Notes under the pieces: generated by a model | The model's database searches: none | What the model was told of the DNA's origin: nothing | The model's input: the letters and a program-made list of their open reading frames with translations, nothing else | Part shown: piece by piece, positions 51,631 to 64,000 of the stretch | Numbering within the stretch: position 1 is the first letter of the stretch | Layout of the letters: every line of letters starts with the position of its first letter | Assembly (NCBI GenBank): GCA_011799875.1 | Contig: CM022297.1 | Span: 537,123,711 to 537,187,710 of the forward strand | Source of the DNA: Thinopyrum elongatum | Lineage: Eukaryota > Streptophyta > Magnoliopsida > Poales > Poaceae | Direction of reading: 5' to 3' | DNA: 64,000 nt | Made by a program: the position numbers and the translations under genes

Positions 51631-54600
51631 ATGGCAAGGATGACAAGGTCGAAGATGAGGGCGACCATTGGTATGCAACTTGCTCCTTGTGGTTATACTA
51701 TCAGTTTTATAAAAGATGTGTCTTAATATGCTAAGTGAAATGTATTGCTGTGATCTGAATAAGCTGGCTTAATTGTGCATGTGTGCTGTTAGTCTTCCTT
51801 ACCCGAATAACTAGGATTAAATGATAATAAAATCTGATAGCATATGTTTGGATGTTTGTCCATGCATTCCAATCATTCACCTAATAGTTATTTTTCCTTT
51901 ATCATGCAAAGAAGATCCTCTCTCCGAGTATGAGAAGGTTAGGGCTAGAAATATGCTGAGGAACAATCAGATATTCCAGTCCCTTGGCATTGGTGCAATA
52001 GCGTCAATGATTAGGAAAACAAATGATGTACAAGAAGGTAAAACTAATGAGGTTCAAGAAGGTAGTGGAGTTATCAATGATGACCCAGAGTACAATCGTA
52101 AGGAGGATGAAGTTATTGATGGAGAGGAAGTGGATGATGTTGTAGTGGAGAAGACTGTTAAGGTGCAAACTCTGTCTTGCTTGGAGGGCTGGGAGTACTT
52201 GTATGCTTTGTGTTTCCATGTGCTCAAACATTTGTCTTGTGATCTAATGCTTTTTTTCGTGCTATTTATACAAGGCCCTGAAGGAATCTAAGAGGAAGAA
52301 GCCTGGTCTTAAGAAGACAGTCAACAAGAAGAAGAAGAGCCCAGAAACATCTGCTGCAATGCCTCCGGGAAGGGTGATGCATGTACCTCGAGGACAAACA
52401 AAGAGGATCCTGGAACCTAATGAACCTGCCCCTGTTAGAGTCACAAGGCAGAAAGTAAAGATGGCGGCTGCGAAGGACCATCAGGAAAGTCCGCTGCTCA
52501 TGGACTCCGAGAGCTCGCTGCAAATGGGTGATGAGTTTCCGCCCATGGATGAAGAAACCATTCTCTGCATGGATGAAAGAGGCACTGACTGCCTACATGA
52601 ACGAGGAACTATCTGCATAGATGAAATAGGCACTGTCCACACAGACCTCAGCCCTATTACACCTTCTGTGTATAGGAATGCTGTCATCAGTGAAGAACAT
52701 CAACTTGTGCTTCAATCTGGCAAGTTCACCTTTGCAATGCTCTCTTTTACTAGTGCATTTTCCAAATGGAAGCGATCATGTATGCTTACCTGTTTGGCAG
52801 AACCATTCCTGCATTTGTCGATTTCTCTTCTAATTTATGAGTTCAATTTCATTTTCAGATGTAATGACTACCAAGCCTAAAAATAGAAAGGGTAAATGGC
52901 TTGAGAGGATCACCAAGGCACTTGGTACCAAGGTGCCAATCTAAATTGCCAAAGGGATAAAGCGTCCAGAGAAGCCTTTGCAGGCTGCAAAGCTTGCTTC
53001 TGAGTGTGGACTCGTTGCAAGAAGCCATCTGCCGGTTCTTCCTCACTTCAAGGAATACAAAAAAATGATAGTCTATTGCAGAACTACATTGGAAAAGTTG
53101 CTGTAAGCTACTTGTTTCATAGCTAATGTGCTATCTATTTTCTATTACACCTACGCATGATTACTAATCTTGTCCCTACCTTGTTTGTTGTCTTGGCAGG
53201 CAAATTTTGAGATGAACACGGACTCGGAGACCATTAAAACCGTGTGCAAAGATGTTCTGTAGAAAAGTTCAAAGAACAGACGCCACCAGGTCAAGAAGAA
53301 ATATTTTGATACCATGGCAGCAAACAAAGTCAGCATCAAGTCTCCGGTGCCAGATATGACGGATGGTGAATGGCAAGCTCTGGTGGAGATGTGGTCTACC
53401 CCAAGACACAAGGTTTGTATCTGTTGCTGTGGCATCTTGTATACATGTAGCTGCTGGTTTATGTTCTGCACATGATATGCTAGTGCTAGATCATGCTGAC
53501 AGTATGCTTTTATGTAGGAAACCTGTATGTCGAACAAGATGAATCGAGAAAAAGTCATGTACCAACAAAGAACTGGTTCCAGGCACTACACATCACACAT
53601 TTTTGCCACTGTGAGAGCTTTTGTCTAGAGAGCTTACCGTTTGATCCTCGTTGAACAACATTTTTTATTCTTGCTGAATAACATTCTGATTTTTGTTGAA
53701 AAACATTTCAGAAAGAAGAATGTAAGGTGGGGAGCTGTCTGCGATTGACTTGTTCAAGGCCACCCACAACAACAAGAAGCATAGGTTTTCGGAGCCAGTT
53801 AAGATTGCTATAGTAAGTCACTCCATGCTTTGTCCAGCCAGTTCAGAGCCTGATGTTTTACGCTTTGCTGATGCTGCTGTATGTTCCATGCTTTGATGCT
53901 ATTTGCTAGAGCCTAAGATAGGTTTGGTATCTCAACTAAAATATCAGAATTTGTTGTATAGTTCTCAACAAACATATCAGAATTTGCTGTAGCTATTTGT
54001 TGCATTTTTTATGATATGATGAAAACTGATCTGAATGTCGTTGCCTTTGATGATCGGCTCACTCGGGAAGCCATCTTATATAGAACCACCATTCAGGCTT
54101 AATGAAGCCATCATATTCTTCCATAAGCACTCACTCGGGTCCCATGATCATCGCCTTGTTCTAATTGCATGTCTCCAGATCACATAAGTGTGTACACTTG
54201 CTATACTGGATCTGTTATTGATAATATCTACGCGCATATTCAAATAATGCTTCCAGGTTCCTAGTCATCATCTTCTTCTGTTTGAGTTTGAGTAAAATAT
54301 CTATGTATAGATTTTGTGTGCTGGTTTTGATTACCTCAAGTAGTTCATTTTGTGTGCTTGTTTGGTGGCATTCTTGCTTGGTTTGGTTTGCAAAATGTGA
54401 AATAGATCTGCTACTAATGTCTATCATTTTCCTCCATATGCTAGTTTGAGATGGAAAAAAGGAAGGACACGCCGCTACCAGAAGGTGAAGAGCCAAAGTC
54501 TGCTGCTGAAATTGTTGACGAAGTGCTCAAGACCGAAGTCAAGCAAAGCAATACCTGAGGAATGTTGGGCTCCAGTCATCTGGAACAACTCCAGCAAAGC

Positions 54601-54823
54601 AAGTGCTGTTGTGGCTGCTCATGTGCGTGATCTTGAGCAGAAGCTGGAGAGGTCGGAGCTTCAAGCTAAAGTGATGCAAGGAGAATTGGCGGCAATCAAA
54701 ATGAAGGCGGAAGAAGCTGAAGCTGCACGCGAGAAGGAATTTGAGTTGCTGCGCAAGAAGTCTCAAGAACAGGATGAGAAGTTAGCCCACTTGATGGCTC
54801 TCTTTGGAGCTAAAGCATCGTAG
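51631..54823 (+). pseudogene. CACTA TNP1-type (Transposase_24-like) gene, broken
   Basis: Exons supported by GT-AG borders: 51631-51670 (MARMTRSKMRATI), 51912-52162 (EDPLSEYEKVRARNMLRNNQ ...) and 52275 to about 52720 (basic KRKKPGLKK stretch, then ERGT/EIGT short repeats). Later exons: 52859-53104 (GKWLERITKALGTKVP, stop TAA at 52942), 53202-53412 (stop TAG at 53261; MTDGEWQALVEMW, PRHK) and 53520-53630 (SNKMNREKVMYQQRTGSRHY, the Transposase_24-like signature). The last piece is 54446-54823, a coiled-coil end (LEQKLERSELQAKVMQGEL, KKSQEQDEKLAHLMALFG). In the family, TNP1 binds subterminal repeats and assists TNP2. Stops and a frameshift near 54480-54550 make it inactive. Confidence 0.8.
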
Positions 54824-55236
54824 AAGCTCTATGTGATGGCTCATTTTGGAAACTGTGAAGTAGAACTCGTCGTAGAACATGTGAACTTGTGATGGCTCAT
54901 TTTGGAACCTGTGAACTTGTCGTAGAACCCATGAACCTGTGAAGTTATGCATTTTCTGAAGTTGTGAACCTGTGAACTTGTGAAGTTATGCATTTTCTGA
55001 ATTATTTGAGTTTTGCTGGATCACAAAATATTATTTGGATTAATTGGGCTCTAAACTTAGTTGGACCGCAAAAAGGCCAAGGCCCATACAAGAACTAGAC
55101 TAAAAAGGTTGTGGCCCAAAAAAAGAGTTTTCTATAAAAAGTTGGTCTGTAAAAGGCTCCATCCCAGAAAATAAAAGGCCAAATTATTGGGCCAGGCCCA
55201 TCCAACTAAGCAAAATAAAGAGAGAGAAAACATTAA
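54824..55236 (+). other. 3' tail of CACTA element 3 up to the gap
   Basis: Short tandem phrases GTGAACTTGTGAAGTTATGC and GATGGCTCATTTTGGAA.CTG recur at 54835-54985 (3' UTR-like). GGCCCA/TGGGCC words then alternate on both strands (55040-55205), possibly part of the right subterminal region. The terminus itself is not seen. Confidence 0.45.
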
Positions 55237-56236
55237 NNNNNNNNNNNNNNNNNNNNNNNNNNNNNNNNNNNNNNNNNNNNNNNNNNNNNNNNNNNNNNNN
55301 NNNNNNNNNNNNNNNNNNNNNNNNNNNNNNNNNNNNNNNNNNNNNNNNNNNNNNNNNNNNNNNNNNNNNNNNNNNNNNNNNNNNNNNNNNNNNNNNNNNN
55401 NNNNNNNNNNNNNNNNNNNNNNNNNNNNNNNNNNNNNNNNNNNNNNNNNNNNNNNNNNNNNNNNNNNNNNNNNNNNNNNNNNNNNNNNNNNNNNNNNNNN
55501 NNNNNNNNNNNNNNNNNNNNNNNNNNNNNNNNNNNNNNNNNNNNNNNNNNNNNNNNNNNNNNNNNNNNNNNNNNNNNNNNNNNNNNNNNNNNNNNNNNNN
55601 NNNNNNNNNNNNNNNNNNNNNNNNNNNNNNNNNNNNNNNNNNNNNNNNNNNNNNNNNNNNNNNNNNNNNNNNNNNNNNNNNNNNNNNNNNNNNNNNNNNN
55701 NNNNNNNNNNNNNNNNNNNNNNNNNNNNNNNNNNNNNNNNNNNNNNNNNNNNNNNNNNNNNNNNNNNNNNNNNNNNNNNNNNNNNNNNNNNNNNNNNNNN
55801 NNNNNNNNNNNNNNNNNNNNNNNNNNNNNNNNNNNNNNNNNNNNNNNNNNNNNNNNNNNNNNNNNNNNNNNNNNNNNNNNNNNNNNNNNNNNNNNNNNNN
55901 NNNNNNNNNNNNNNNNNNNNNNNNNNNNNNNNNNNNNNNNNNNNNNNNNNNNNNNNNNNNNNNNNNNNNNNNNNNNNNNNNNNNNNNNNNNNNNNNNNNN
56001 NNNNNNNNNNNNNNNNNNNNNNNNNNNNNNNNNNNNNNNNNNNNNNNNNNNNNNNNNNNNNNNNNNNNNNNNNNNNNNNNNNNNNNNNNNNNNNNNNNNN
56101 NNNNNNNNNNNNNNNNNNNNNNNNNNNNNNNNNNNNNNNNNNNNNNNNNNNNNNNNNNNNNNNNNNNNNNNNNNNNNNNNNNNNNNNNNNNNNNNNNNNN
56201 NNNNNNNNNNNNNNNNNNNNNNNNNNNNNNNNNNNN
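55237..56236. other. Assembly gap, exactly 1000 N
   Basis: A run of 1000 N, a conventional placeholder for a gap of unknown size. It hides the right end of CACTA 3, the rest of the copia 5' LTR, and the left edge of duplication copy 2. Confidence 0.99.
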
Positions 56237-57302
56237 TTTTTTTTTTGCGGGGGAGTTATACGAAGCTGAACTGATGATGCAAGATACTCACTAGAGCAGA
56301 AAACCGAGAATCTAACTCACTAACTAGCAATAAAGAATAAAGACACAAACAACATCCACAATTCAAGGGTTCGAGCATCAAACACAAGATGCCTACAAGA
56401 TTTTCCGTTCAGTCGCCCAATGGCTCGGATGCTCTCGGACAAACTATGACGAACTACGGGCTCGGTTCAAAGCGTTTGTTTTTTCTAAAAAGAAAGCCCA
56501 GGCCCGGCATTAAATAAATGATGCCATGAGAAACAAGAAATGGCAAAACATACAGGATACATGACGACACATGATCAGCTAACAAGACACTCGACAAAAA
56601 CAAGCAAACCGAAATTAAAACAAAAGGCCGCCGCTTGATCATCAAGGTCCTCATTCACTAAGTCGCCACACCAATGGAGCAGAGATGAGTGAGAAACATG
56701 AAACGAACTGAACAAAGGAGGTGGGAGCATGCCGTCGTCTACCATGGGGTGGTTGAACTAAGTTGTTCTGACTTCCATCTCCCCCGCTGAAGAGAGCTCC
56801 CTACTCGCTTGAAGGGCACCGCATCGTGAGCATGCAGAGTCGCTCAACCTAGAGCTCGAATGGAATCAGATGAGAAGGTCGCCAAGGGACAAAAACCAAG
56901 AGTGACCACCTAACCATGACGAGCTCGTCGCAAGGTCAACACAGCCGCTATCCTGGGAGAACCACTTGGGCCGATGTAAGTGATCGGTGCAACGGACCAG
57001 AAAGAGCGAAAGCGAAGGAGGGGTACCACTAGAGCAAGGTACCAAGCATCGCCGAGTATCCTTCACCTAAGTCCTAGCACACTCGCAGTCCATTCGTCCC
57101 ATGGTGGCGCCTCCAAGAAGGGGATGGCGCCGGCATGTTGCCACACCAAATCCAGAAAGGATTGGGTTTTTACAGAGGAATCGGGGGATGAGGAGGGGAA
57201 GGGGTCCTCGACAATGCCTCAAGAAGGGAAACACATCCACGAAGTCGTGGCCGCCTACCAGCCAGGGATTTCTCTTGGAACCCAACAATCACCACTATAT
57301 GC

Positions 57303-59052
57303 TGTTGGGAAACGTTGCATGGAAAAAAAAATCTACGCATACGCAAGATCTATCCATAGAGATGCATAGCTACGAGAAGGGGAGAGCATCTACATACCCT
57401 TGTAGATCGCTAAGCGGAAGCATTTATCAACGCGGTTGATGTAGTCGTACACCTTCGCGATCCGTTCCGATCAAGCACCGAACGTACGGCATCTCCGCGT
57501 TCAGCACACGTTCAGCTCGATGACGTCCTCGCCTTCTTGATCCAGCAAGAGGGGCGAAGTAGTAGATGAGTTCCGGCAGCACGACGGCGTGGTGACGGTG
57601 GTGGTGAAACTATTTTCGCAGGGCTTCGCCAAGCACAACGGATTTAGAGCGGAGGATGAACTAAAGGGAGAAGATTGGAACCACACTGGGCTTCTAATTA
57701 TGAGGATTAGAGGTAGCTAGGGCAAGCTCTAATTAGTCAATTAGGACCAACTAGAACTAGAATTAGATCAACTAGAGGAGGCTCAAAAACTTATGTTCTA
57801 GGGGCTAGTCCTGCTCCTCTATTTATATGTTGAGCCCTGGGGTCGTTACTTGGGGAGAGGGCCTCCCCAAAGTCGGTTTGGAATGCAAGAAAGAGTCCTT
57901 CTCGGATTCCAGCACCAGACGCCACGGTCCTCGGCGTCTGCCCAGGGCCAGATGCCAGGGTCCCTGGCGTCTGGTCCTCGACCTCCGCAAAACTTCCTTT
58001 TGCACCGACCTAAAGCCCCGTGGGCCTTACCCCTTGGCCCAACAAAAATATCCTCGCACCAGAACATTTTTGGAAACATCCTATATATCAATCTTTACCT
58101 CCGGACCATTCCGGAGCTCCTCATCATGTCCGTGATCTCATTCGGGACTCCGAACAACATTCGGTCACAAACATACATAACTCATATAATACTATATCGT
58201 CAACGAATGTTTAAGCGTGCTGACCCTACGGGTTCAAGAATGATGTAGACATGACCGAGATGCTTCTCCGGTCAATAACCAACAGTGAGACCTGGATGCC
58301 CATATTGGTTCCTACATATTCTACAAAGATCTTTATTGGTCGAACCTTTATGACAACATACGTAGTTCCCTTTGTCCGTCGGTATGTTACTTGCCCGAGA
58401 TTTGATCGTGGTATCTCCATACCTAGTTCAATCTCGTTACTGGCAAGTCTCTTTACTCGTTCCGAAATACATCATCTTGTAACTAACTCCTTAGTCACTT
58501 TGCTTGCAAGCTTCTTGTGATGCTGTATTACCGAGAGGGCCCAGAGCTACCTTTCCGTCATACGGAATGACAAATCCCAATCTCGATCCATGTCAACTCA
58601 ACAGACACCTTCGGAGATACCTGTAGAGCACCTTTATGATCACCCAGTTACATTGTGATGTTTGATACACACAAGGCATTCCTCCGGAGTCCGGGAGTTG
58701 CATGATCTCATGGTCGAAAGAACATGTATTTGACATTAAGAAAGCAGTAGCAATAAACTGAATGACCATATGCTATGCTAACGGATGGGTCTTGTCCATC
58801 ACATCATTCTACTAATGATGTGATCCCGTTATCAAATGACAACTCATGTCTATGTTTAGGAAACCTTAACCATCTTTGATCAACGAGCTAGTCTAGTAAA
58901 GGCTTACAAGGGACACGGTATTTGTTATGTATCCACACATGTATTTAAGTTTTCGGTCAATACAATTCTAGCATGAATAATAAACCTTTATCATGAATAA
59001 GGAAATATGATAATAACCAATTTATTATTGCCTCTAGGGAGAATTTCCAACA
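57303..59052 (-). repeat. Copia 3' LTR, copy 2
   Basis: Counterpart of 26906-28643 with 12 extra bases (1750 bp). TATGC lies before it as in copy 1. Same TG...CA ends and polypurine tract. Confidence 0.92.
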
Positions 59053-60189
59053 GTATCCCACTTGCAGTAGAGTCAATAATCTAGTTCACATCGCTACGTG
59101 ATTAACACCCAATTAGTTCTGGGGTTTGATCATGTTTTGCTTGTGAGAGAGGTTTATGTCAACGGGTCTGCAACATTCAGATCCGTTTGTACTTTGCAAA
59201 TCTCTATGTTATACTGTAGATGCTGCTATCACGCTCCACTTGGAGCTATTCCAAAATAATGCTCCACTATACGTATCCGGTTGGCTACTCAGAGTCATTC
59301 AAAACGGTGTCAAAGCTTGCATCGATGTAACCCTCTACGACGAGCTCTTCGTCACCTCCATAAACAAGAAACATGTCCTTAGTCCTTTTCAGGTACTTCA
59401 GGATATTCTTGACCGTTGTCTAGTGATCTACTCCTGGATCCTTTGGTACCTCCCTGCCAAACTTATGGCAAGGCACACATCAGGTCTGATACACAGCATG
59501 GCATACATTATAGAGCCTATGGCTGAGGCATAGGGAATGACTTTCATCCTTTCTCTTTCTTCTGCCGTGGTCGGGCTTTGAGTCTGACTCAACTTCACAC
59601 CTGCAATACAGGCAAGAACCCTTTCTTTGACTGATCCATTTTGAACTTCTTCAAAACTTTGTCAAGGTATGTGCTTGGTGAAAGTTCTATTAGGCATCTT
59701 GATCTATCTCTATAGATTTTGATGCCCAATATGTAAGCAGCTTCACCGAGGTCTTTCATTGAAAAACTCTTATTCAAATATCCTTTTTATGCTTTTCAGA
59801 AATTCTATGTCATTTCCAATCAACAATATGTCATCCACATATAATATTAGAAATGCTACAGAGCTCCCACTCACTTTCTTGTAAATACAAGCTTCTCCTT
59901 AAGTTTGTATAAAACCAAAAGCTGATCACCTCATCAAAGCAAATATTCCAACTCCGAAATGCTTGCACCAGTCCATAGATGGATCGCTGGAGCTTCCATA
60001 CTTTGTTAGCATCTTTAGGATTGAAAAAAACTTTTGGTTGCATCATATACAACTCTTCCTTAAGAAACCCGTTAAGGAATGCCGTTTTGACGTCCATTTG
60101 CCAGATTTCATAATCATAAAATGCGGCAATAGCTAACATAATTCTAACAGACTTAAGCATCGCTACGGGTGAAAAAGTATCATCGCAGT
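59053..60189 (-). pseudogene. Copia RT/RNase H fragment, copy 2
   Basis: Same content as 28644-29780: RT motifs on the minus strand ending at the GCAGT junction (60185-60189). It carries the same disabling changes as copy 1 plus a few private substitutions (for example Lys to Glu in the GFLKKELYM segment). Confidence 0.88.
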
Positions 60190-63100
60190 TGACGGTGTCC
60201 TGGACTAGGGGGTACTCACCACGTTGGGTCGGGCCGAGGACCCCCATGGTGGTTCACTAATGGGCTAGTTCGGACAGCAGATGACATATATGAGGAAAAT
60301 TCTACAAGACTTGGTGATCAAGACAAGGACTCCTCTCCACCGACGTAGCCGACTAGGACTCTTGTTATCCTAGGCCTCCGGTACATTATATAAGCCGAGG
60401 CTAGGCTAGTTGATAGATGATTATGACATTACTCATCATACCCCTAGGGTTTAGACCACAACATATGATCTCGAGGTAGATCAACTCTGTACCTTGATAC
60501 TTCATCAATATAAACAAGAGCAGGATGTAGGGTTTTACCTCCATAGAGAGGGCCCGAACTTGGGTAAAACACCGTGTTCATCGTCCCTGTTACCATCGAT
60601 CCAAGATCCACAGCTCGGGACCCCCTACCCCGAGGTCTGCAGGTTTTGACACCGACAATGGTGCTTCCATTGAGAGGTCCACTGTGTGATCGGCAATGGA
60701 TCAATGGCTCGCCGACAGATCAACTGCGACGTCGGCATCTTCGTCGCCGGCTCGACTGGTCACCTTGGCTCGACCGAGGACTGCACTCCGCGTCAGATCG
60801 TTATGATCGGACGAGAGACTTCTTCAACATCAACTCCGATCTCTATCAAAATCATGGAGGAATCATCCATGGAGCTCGGGGGCTCAACTTCAACATTGCC
60901 CTCGAGAGACCATGCTGTTTTTCTGGACAGCGAACTTGAATCGGTGGAATTGTGCAGAATTAAGTCTATAACAACCCTGTAAAATTTCATCGCGTTCCGA
61001 TGGAGGAATCTCCGGCTTTCTCCAATATACCGGAGCCTTGTCGAATCTGGACGGGAATCTGGATGAGTTTAGGGCGTGGAGTCCAGCGTCCAACTCGGAC
61101 GTCCTTTGGAAGATCCAACCATTGATCGGCTGCGGAATTCCTATATCTACCACCCCTCAAAATTTCAGCTCAATCCGACCGTTCCAACTCCGGGAACGGC
61201 CCGAGGAGCGCATCAATTTTCGGATCTGTTTCCTGCGCGAAAACGAATCCGACCCGAATTCATCTTTTCTCATGAACGGGATATTGAACATCCTTTTTGA
61301 AGGAAACTTTTGCTAGGGTATTGTGTGTTGTTCTCAAACACGTGCCTACAAATTTTTAGTCTTTCCCGAGTCAATTTTCACCATCATGCCGATGTCAAAC
61401 CGGCACGACCATGTTGCTCCATGGCTGCCGACCTGTGCCAGCATTGACTGCGCCGTCACTCCATCAAGCCGATGACAACCACCTCGGATCGTCACCTCGG
61501 CGAGCCGACCAAGAGTTTGACAACGTGAAGGATAAATAATCATCAAGACAAGATCGTCGCCCCACGGATTGCACGGGTCGGGCATGCCAGCATCGCCGCG
61601 CGGTCACTCCTCAAGCCGGCATTGACCGTGTCACAAGTTCCGACCTGCGTCGGCATTTTCGCGCCATTGCTTCTTCAAGCCGATGTCTCGCCGACCTGCT
61701 TCGACACCTCGGCTGGCATGGAGGCTCCGGCACCACCCCACCGGACTGACCTCGGCATTCATGCCATATTTCTTTAATTATCTACTTCACTTAAATTAAT
61801 TAAGTAGAAGATTTTTTTTAAATATATATATTATTATCTTTAGTTGTTATTACTTTTGGTTTGCACATTTTTATGTGCACAGGTAAATCAACGTCGACTG
61901 GTCTGCGTCGTCTGCTACAACACCTCGGCTAGACCGGGGTCTTCGTCGTCTCTTCATCAACCTACTCCGGGGACTTCGGCGTCACCAGCCGACCAGCTTC
62001 GTCACGTTAGCTGGACCGGGGACTTCGGCATCACCAGCCGACCAGCTTCGTCACCTCGGCTGGACCAGGGGCTTTGCCTCACCGCATCGACCGTGCGGCG
62101 TCGCCACTTCATCAAGCCGAGCTCTTCGCTCGGGCACCTCGGAACCGGCTTGGGGGCTTGGGACCTCGACCCGCTGCAAGCTCGGCCCGCGTCATCAACC
62201 CCGAACACATTAACCAGCTAAGTCGCTTTCATGCTCAAAGTTTTTAAATTTTTAATTTGTGTTCGGTTTGACCATGCTTGCATACGTTGTTTGTTAAAAT
62301 AAACTCCCTTTACCCATGTTAACTGGGGGCTCTTAAAATTTATATGAGCCATTCTATAATAAATGGTTTTTTCTGCTAAGTCATTGCAAAGTCTTTTTCT
62401 ATCACTCCTTTCTCGACTCGAGTGTGTGGTCAATAGCCGGATAGCATATTTTCTCTCTAAAGCCGCTCGAGTTTAGTTTGTTAAACTAGCCTGATAAGTA
62501 CTCCGCCTTCGGGAATAGGAGGTTGCAACCAAAGGCTGGCCCGCTTAAAGTCTTGAGATCGGATGTGTCATGTTAAAGCATGACGAAAGGAAAAAATCAT
62601 TTTAAGACCAACTTTCGGATTGGCACAAAAAAAACTTGATTTAGTCCGGACGTCAAGTTTTTTTACATAAGTTTTTTGGCTTTTCGAGCTTATGACACTT
62701 TTTAGCTATTTGTATATTTTTCTTTCAGGAGGCAGGACATCCTCATGACCAAGGTGCCCTGCGTAATAATACAGCTCGGGAAATCTTTTTCGACCCGCAG
62801 CTCGGCATTTTTTCCTGCCGACCTACACCTCGGCGTTTCATAAATCTCGCAGTATGCTGCCGGACACTTTTAAAGCATCAGCAATATCAACGCGGGGCTG
62901 CAACTAGAGCCGAACCCACCAAAAGCCAAGATACTCCGAGGAGTCCTCGGCAAAACATTCTCGGATATTGCTTTATATGCATCAGCCTCGAATTGTGTCT
63001 TCGGTCAATAGTTGGGTTGCCCAGCTCCTGTGATTGCCTCCTACGTTTCGCTTTGTTCGGCTAGGTGCGCAAAGGGAGAACCACTGCGATTGTGCTTCCG

Positions 63101-64000
63101 GTTTAACTGGTCAAGTACCTTAGTGGAGAAAGCCAAAAACTGACTGTCACAATGAGCGTAGACTGGTCAGCAATCCGATGACCATGTTAAATGAAGGGCC
63201 TTTCATAAAATTGGCCAAAGTGTTAATGGTTTGACCTCGGCTGACGCCGAACACTAACTAGGGGCTAGTAACTGCCTCCCAACTTTAAGCTCCTATGACT
63301 AAATGAAAGTTATAAAGCCTGCATATCTGATTGCCTCGTTTCCGCTAACACAACAGCCTCCGGGCACCGAGACGTCGGCTAAGGGTTGTCTTGTTACTGC
63401 GGAAACACCCTGCATAGTATCTACAAAGGGGTGGAAGGCGACGATGGGCCACTTTCAAATGATAAACGGTCACAACGGAGTCAAAATAAACATATATAAT
63501 CAGCATTTATATTCACTATACGAGTGCTGCCTTCCATAATTATCGTTATAAAGCCATAAATATGCATCAATTTGACTTAAGATTTTGGCCAAGCTGGGTT
63601 GCCTGGCTCCTGTGTTTACACCCTACGTTCCCGATTTTTTGGCTAGGGAGTAAAGGGAGCACCTCTGTGATTGTTACTTCCGGGTCATCCGGGCTAGTAC
63701 CTCAGAGTGGGTGAAGTCGAAAGCTAGCCATCCTAAGAATATAATTAGTCGGCAACGACGGAAGTGAAAATTTTGGTTCATTAAAGACCACAGATTTGGG
63801 AACTTTTCCCCAACTAAATCCTCAATATTTTCCTCCCACATTGATCGGAGTTGAGGTTTCATGTTCATGATCAACATGATAGCGTGGGAAAAGGAACTTA
63901 TAACGGAACTATTTTTCCCAGAAGATGTTTTATAACATATCTCTCCGCGTACCTTTGTTTATAAAACCGTATGGCCGGATTGCCTTGTTTTCCGTAAATC
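60190..64000 (+). mobile_element. Nested non-autonomous LTR element, copy 2 (5' part)
   Basis: Counterpart of 29781-33591: 5' LTR 60190-60657, primer-binding-site-like TGGTGCTTCC at 60659, then internal sequence without genes. It is inserted at the same base of the same copia element, so it was duplicated rather than inserted independently. Confidence 0.9.

Larger units (their letters stand above)
39919..55236 (+). mobile_element. CACTA element 3 (5' end present, 3' end lost in gap)
   Basis: Starts CACTACAAGAAATATG inside the copia LTR; the 3-bp target is probably CCA (39916-39918). In order it carries a subterminal GGTCGTAA zone, a tRNA-like module, a TNP2 pseudogene, two more tRNA-like modules, a B3-domain gene, a satellite array, a TNP1-type pseudogene and an AT-rich tail. 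Gene order TNP2 then TNP1 is usual for the family; the B3 gene and satellite between them are unusual. The right terminus is not reached before the N run at 55237. Confidence 0.85.
56237..64000 (+). repeat. Segmental duplication, copy 2
   Basis: Matches 25840-33591 in the same orientation, offset 30397 before and 30409 after a 12-bp indel near 57595. It begins in the T10 run of the retroposon scar immediately after the gap and continues past the window edge. Differences are mostly single transitions and are absent or nearly so in the first kilobase. Confidence 0.92.

Noticed and set aside
53151..53558. 135-codon minus-strand ORF
   Set aside because: It crosses TNP1 exon-intron borders antisense and has no domain.
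55187..56269. 360-codon open frame
   Set aside because: It exists only because the N run was translated as X.

Overview
The window comes from a large, transposon-packed grass genome, most likely a Triticeae species (wheat, Aegilops or barley group). The evidence is a BARE/WIS/Angela-type copia LTR of about 1.74 kb (ends TGTTGG...CCAACA), several large CACTA elements with grass-type TNP2, TNP1 and Ulp1-like ORFs, and plant GT-AG split genes. No prokaryotic features are present. Only two loci look like ordinary host genes: a NUMOD3-motif protein gene on the minus strand (14963-16530) and a small double-CXC (tesmin/TSO1-like) protein gene on the plus strand (24088-25059, with a long repeat-filled upstream region from about 20.9 kb).

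Layout. 1-7481 is the right part of CACTA element 1, which carries eight copies of a ~660-bp tandem repeat and ends in a CACTACAAGAAA-type terminus. It appears to sit inside CACTA element 2, whose right part (7482-13327) carries a broken ORF with a proline-rich middle and a C48/Ulp1-like protease end, finishing in ...GCACTAGTG. A Helitron-type 3' end follows (hairpin plus CTAG, 13946). The NUMOD3 gene has a perfect hAT-type MITE (8-bp target duplication) close to its start codon. 16.9-20.7 kb is a patchwork of an AACCGAA-rich repeat, a dead LINE, CGACAAAG-type repeats, degenerate telomere-like sequence and a GTTGCAA-rich stretch. The CXC gene follows.

25840-39918 is a nest. A minus-strand copia element (3' LTR 26906-28643, 5' LTR from 39126) is interrupted by a plus-strand LTR element without recognisable genes (29781-35252, target duplication GCAGT). 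CACTA element 3 (39919 to at least 55236) then interrupts the copia 5' LTR. CACTA 3 has a broken TNP2 gene (41403-44920), an intact three-exon B3-domain gene (46870-47781), a diverged array of the same satellite family found in CACTA 1 (48060-49545), and a broken TNP1-type gene (51631-54823). Three tRNA-like minus-strand modules, each with A box, B box and T-run, lie upstream of the TNP2 and B3 genes.

A gap of exactly 1000 N (55237-56236) is followed by a second copy (56237-64000) of 25840-33591, including the same nested insertion junctions. It differs by roughly two dozen substitutions and one 12-bp indel. This is either a young tandem segmental duplication of about 30 kb or a scaffolding error. 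It is the main structural question here.

The strongest candidates for something undescribed are the intact B3 transcription-factor-like gene carried by a decayed CACTA element, the repeated Pol III-like tRNA modules in that element, and the satellite family shared by two CACTA elements.
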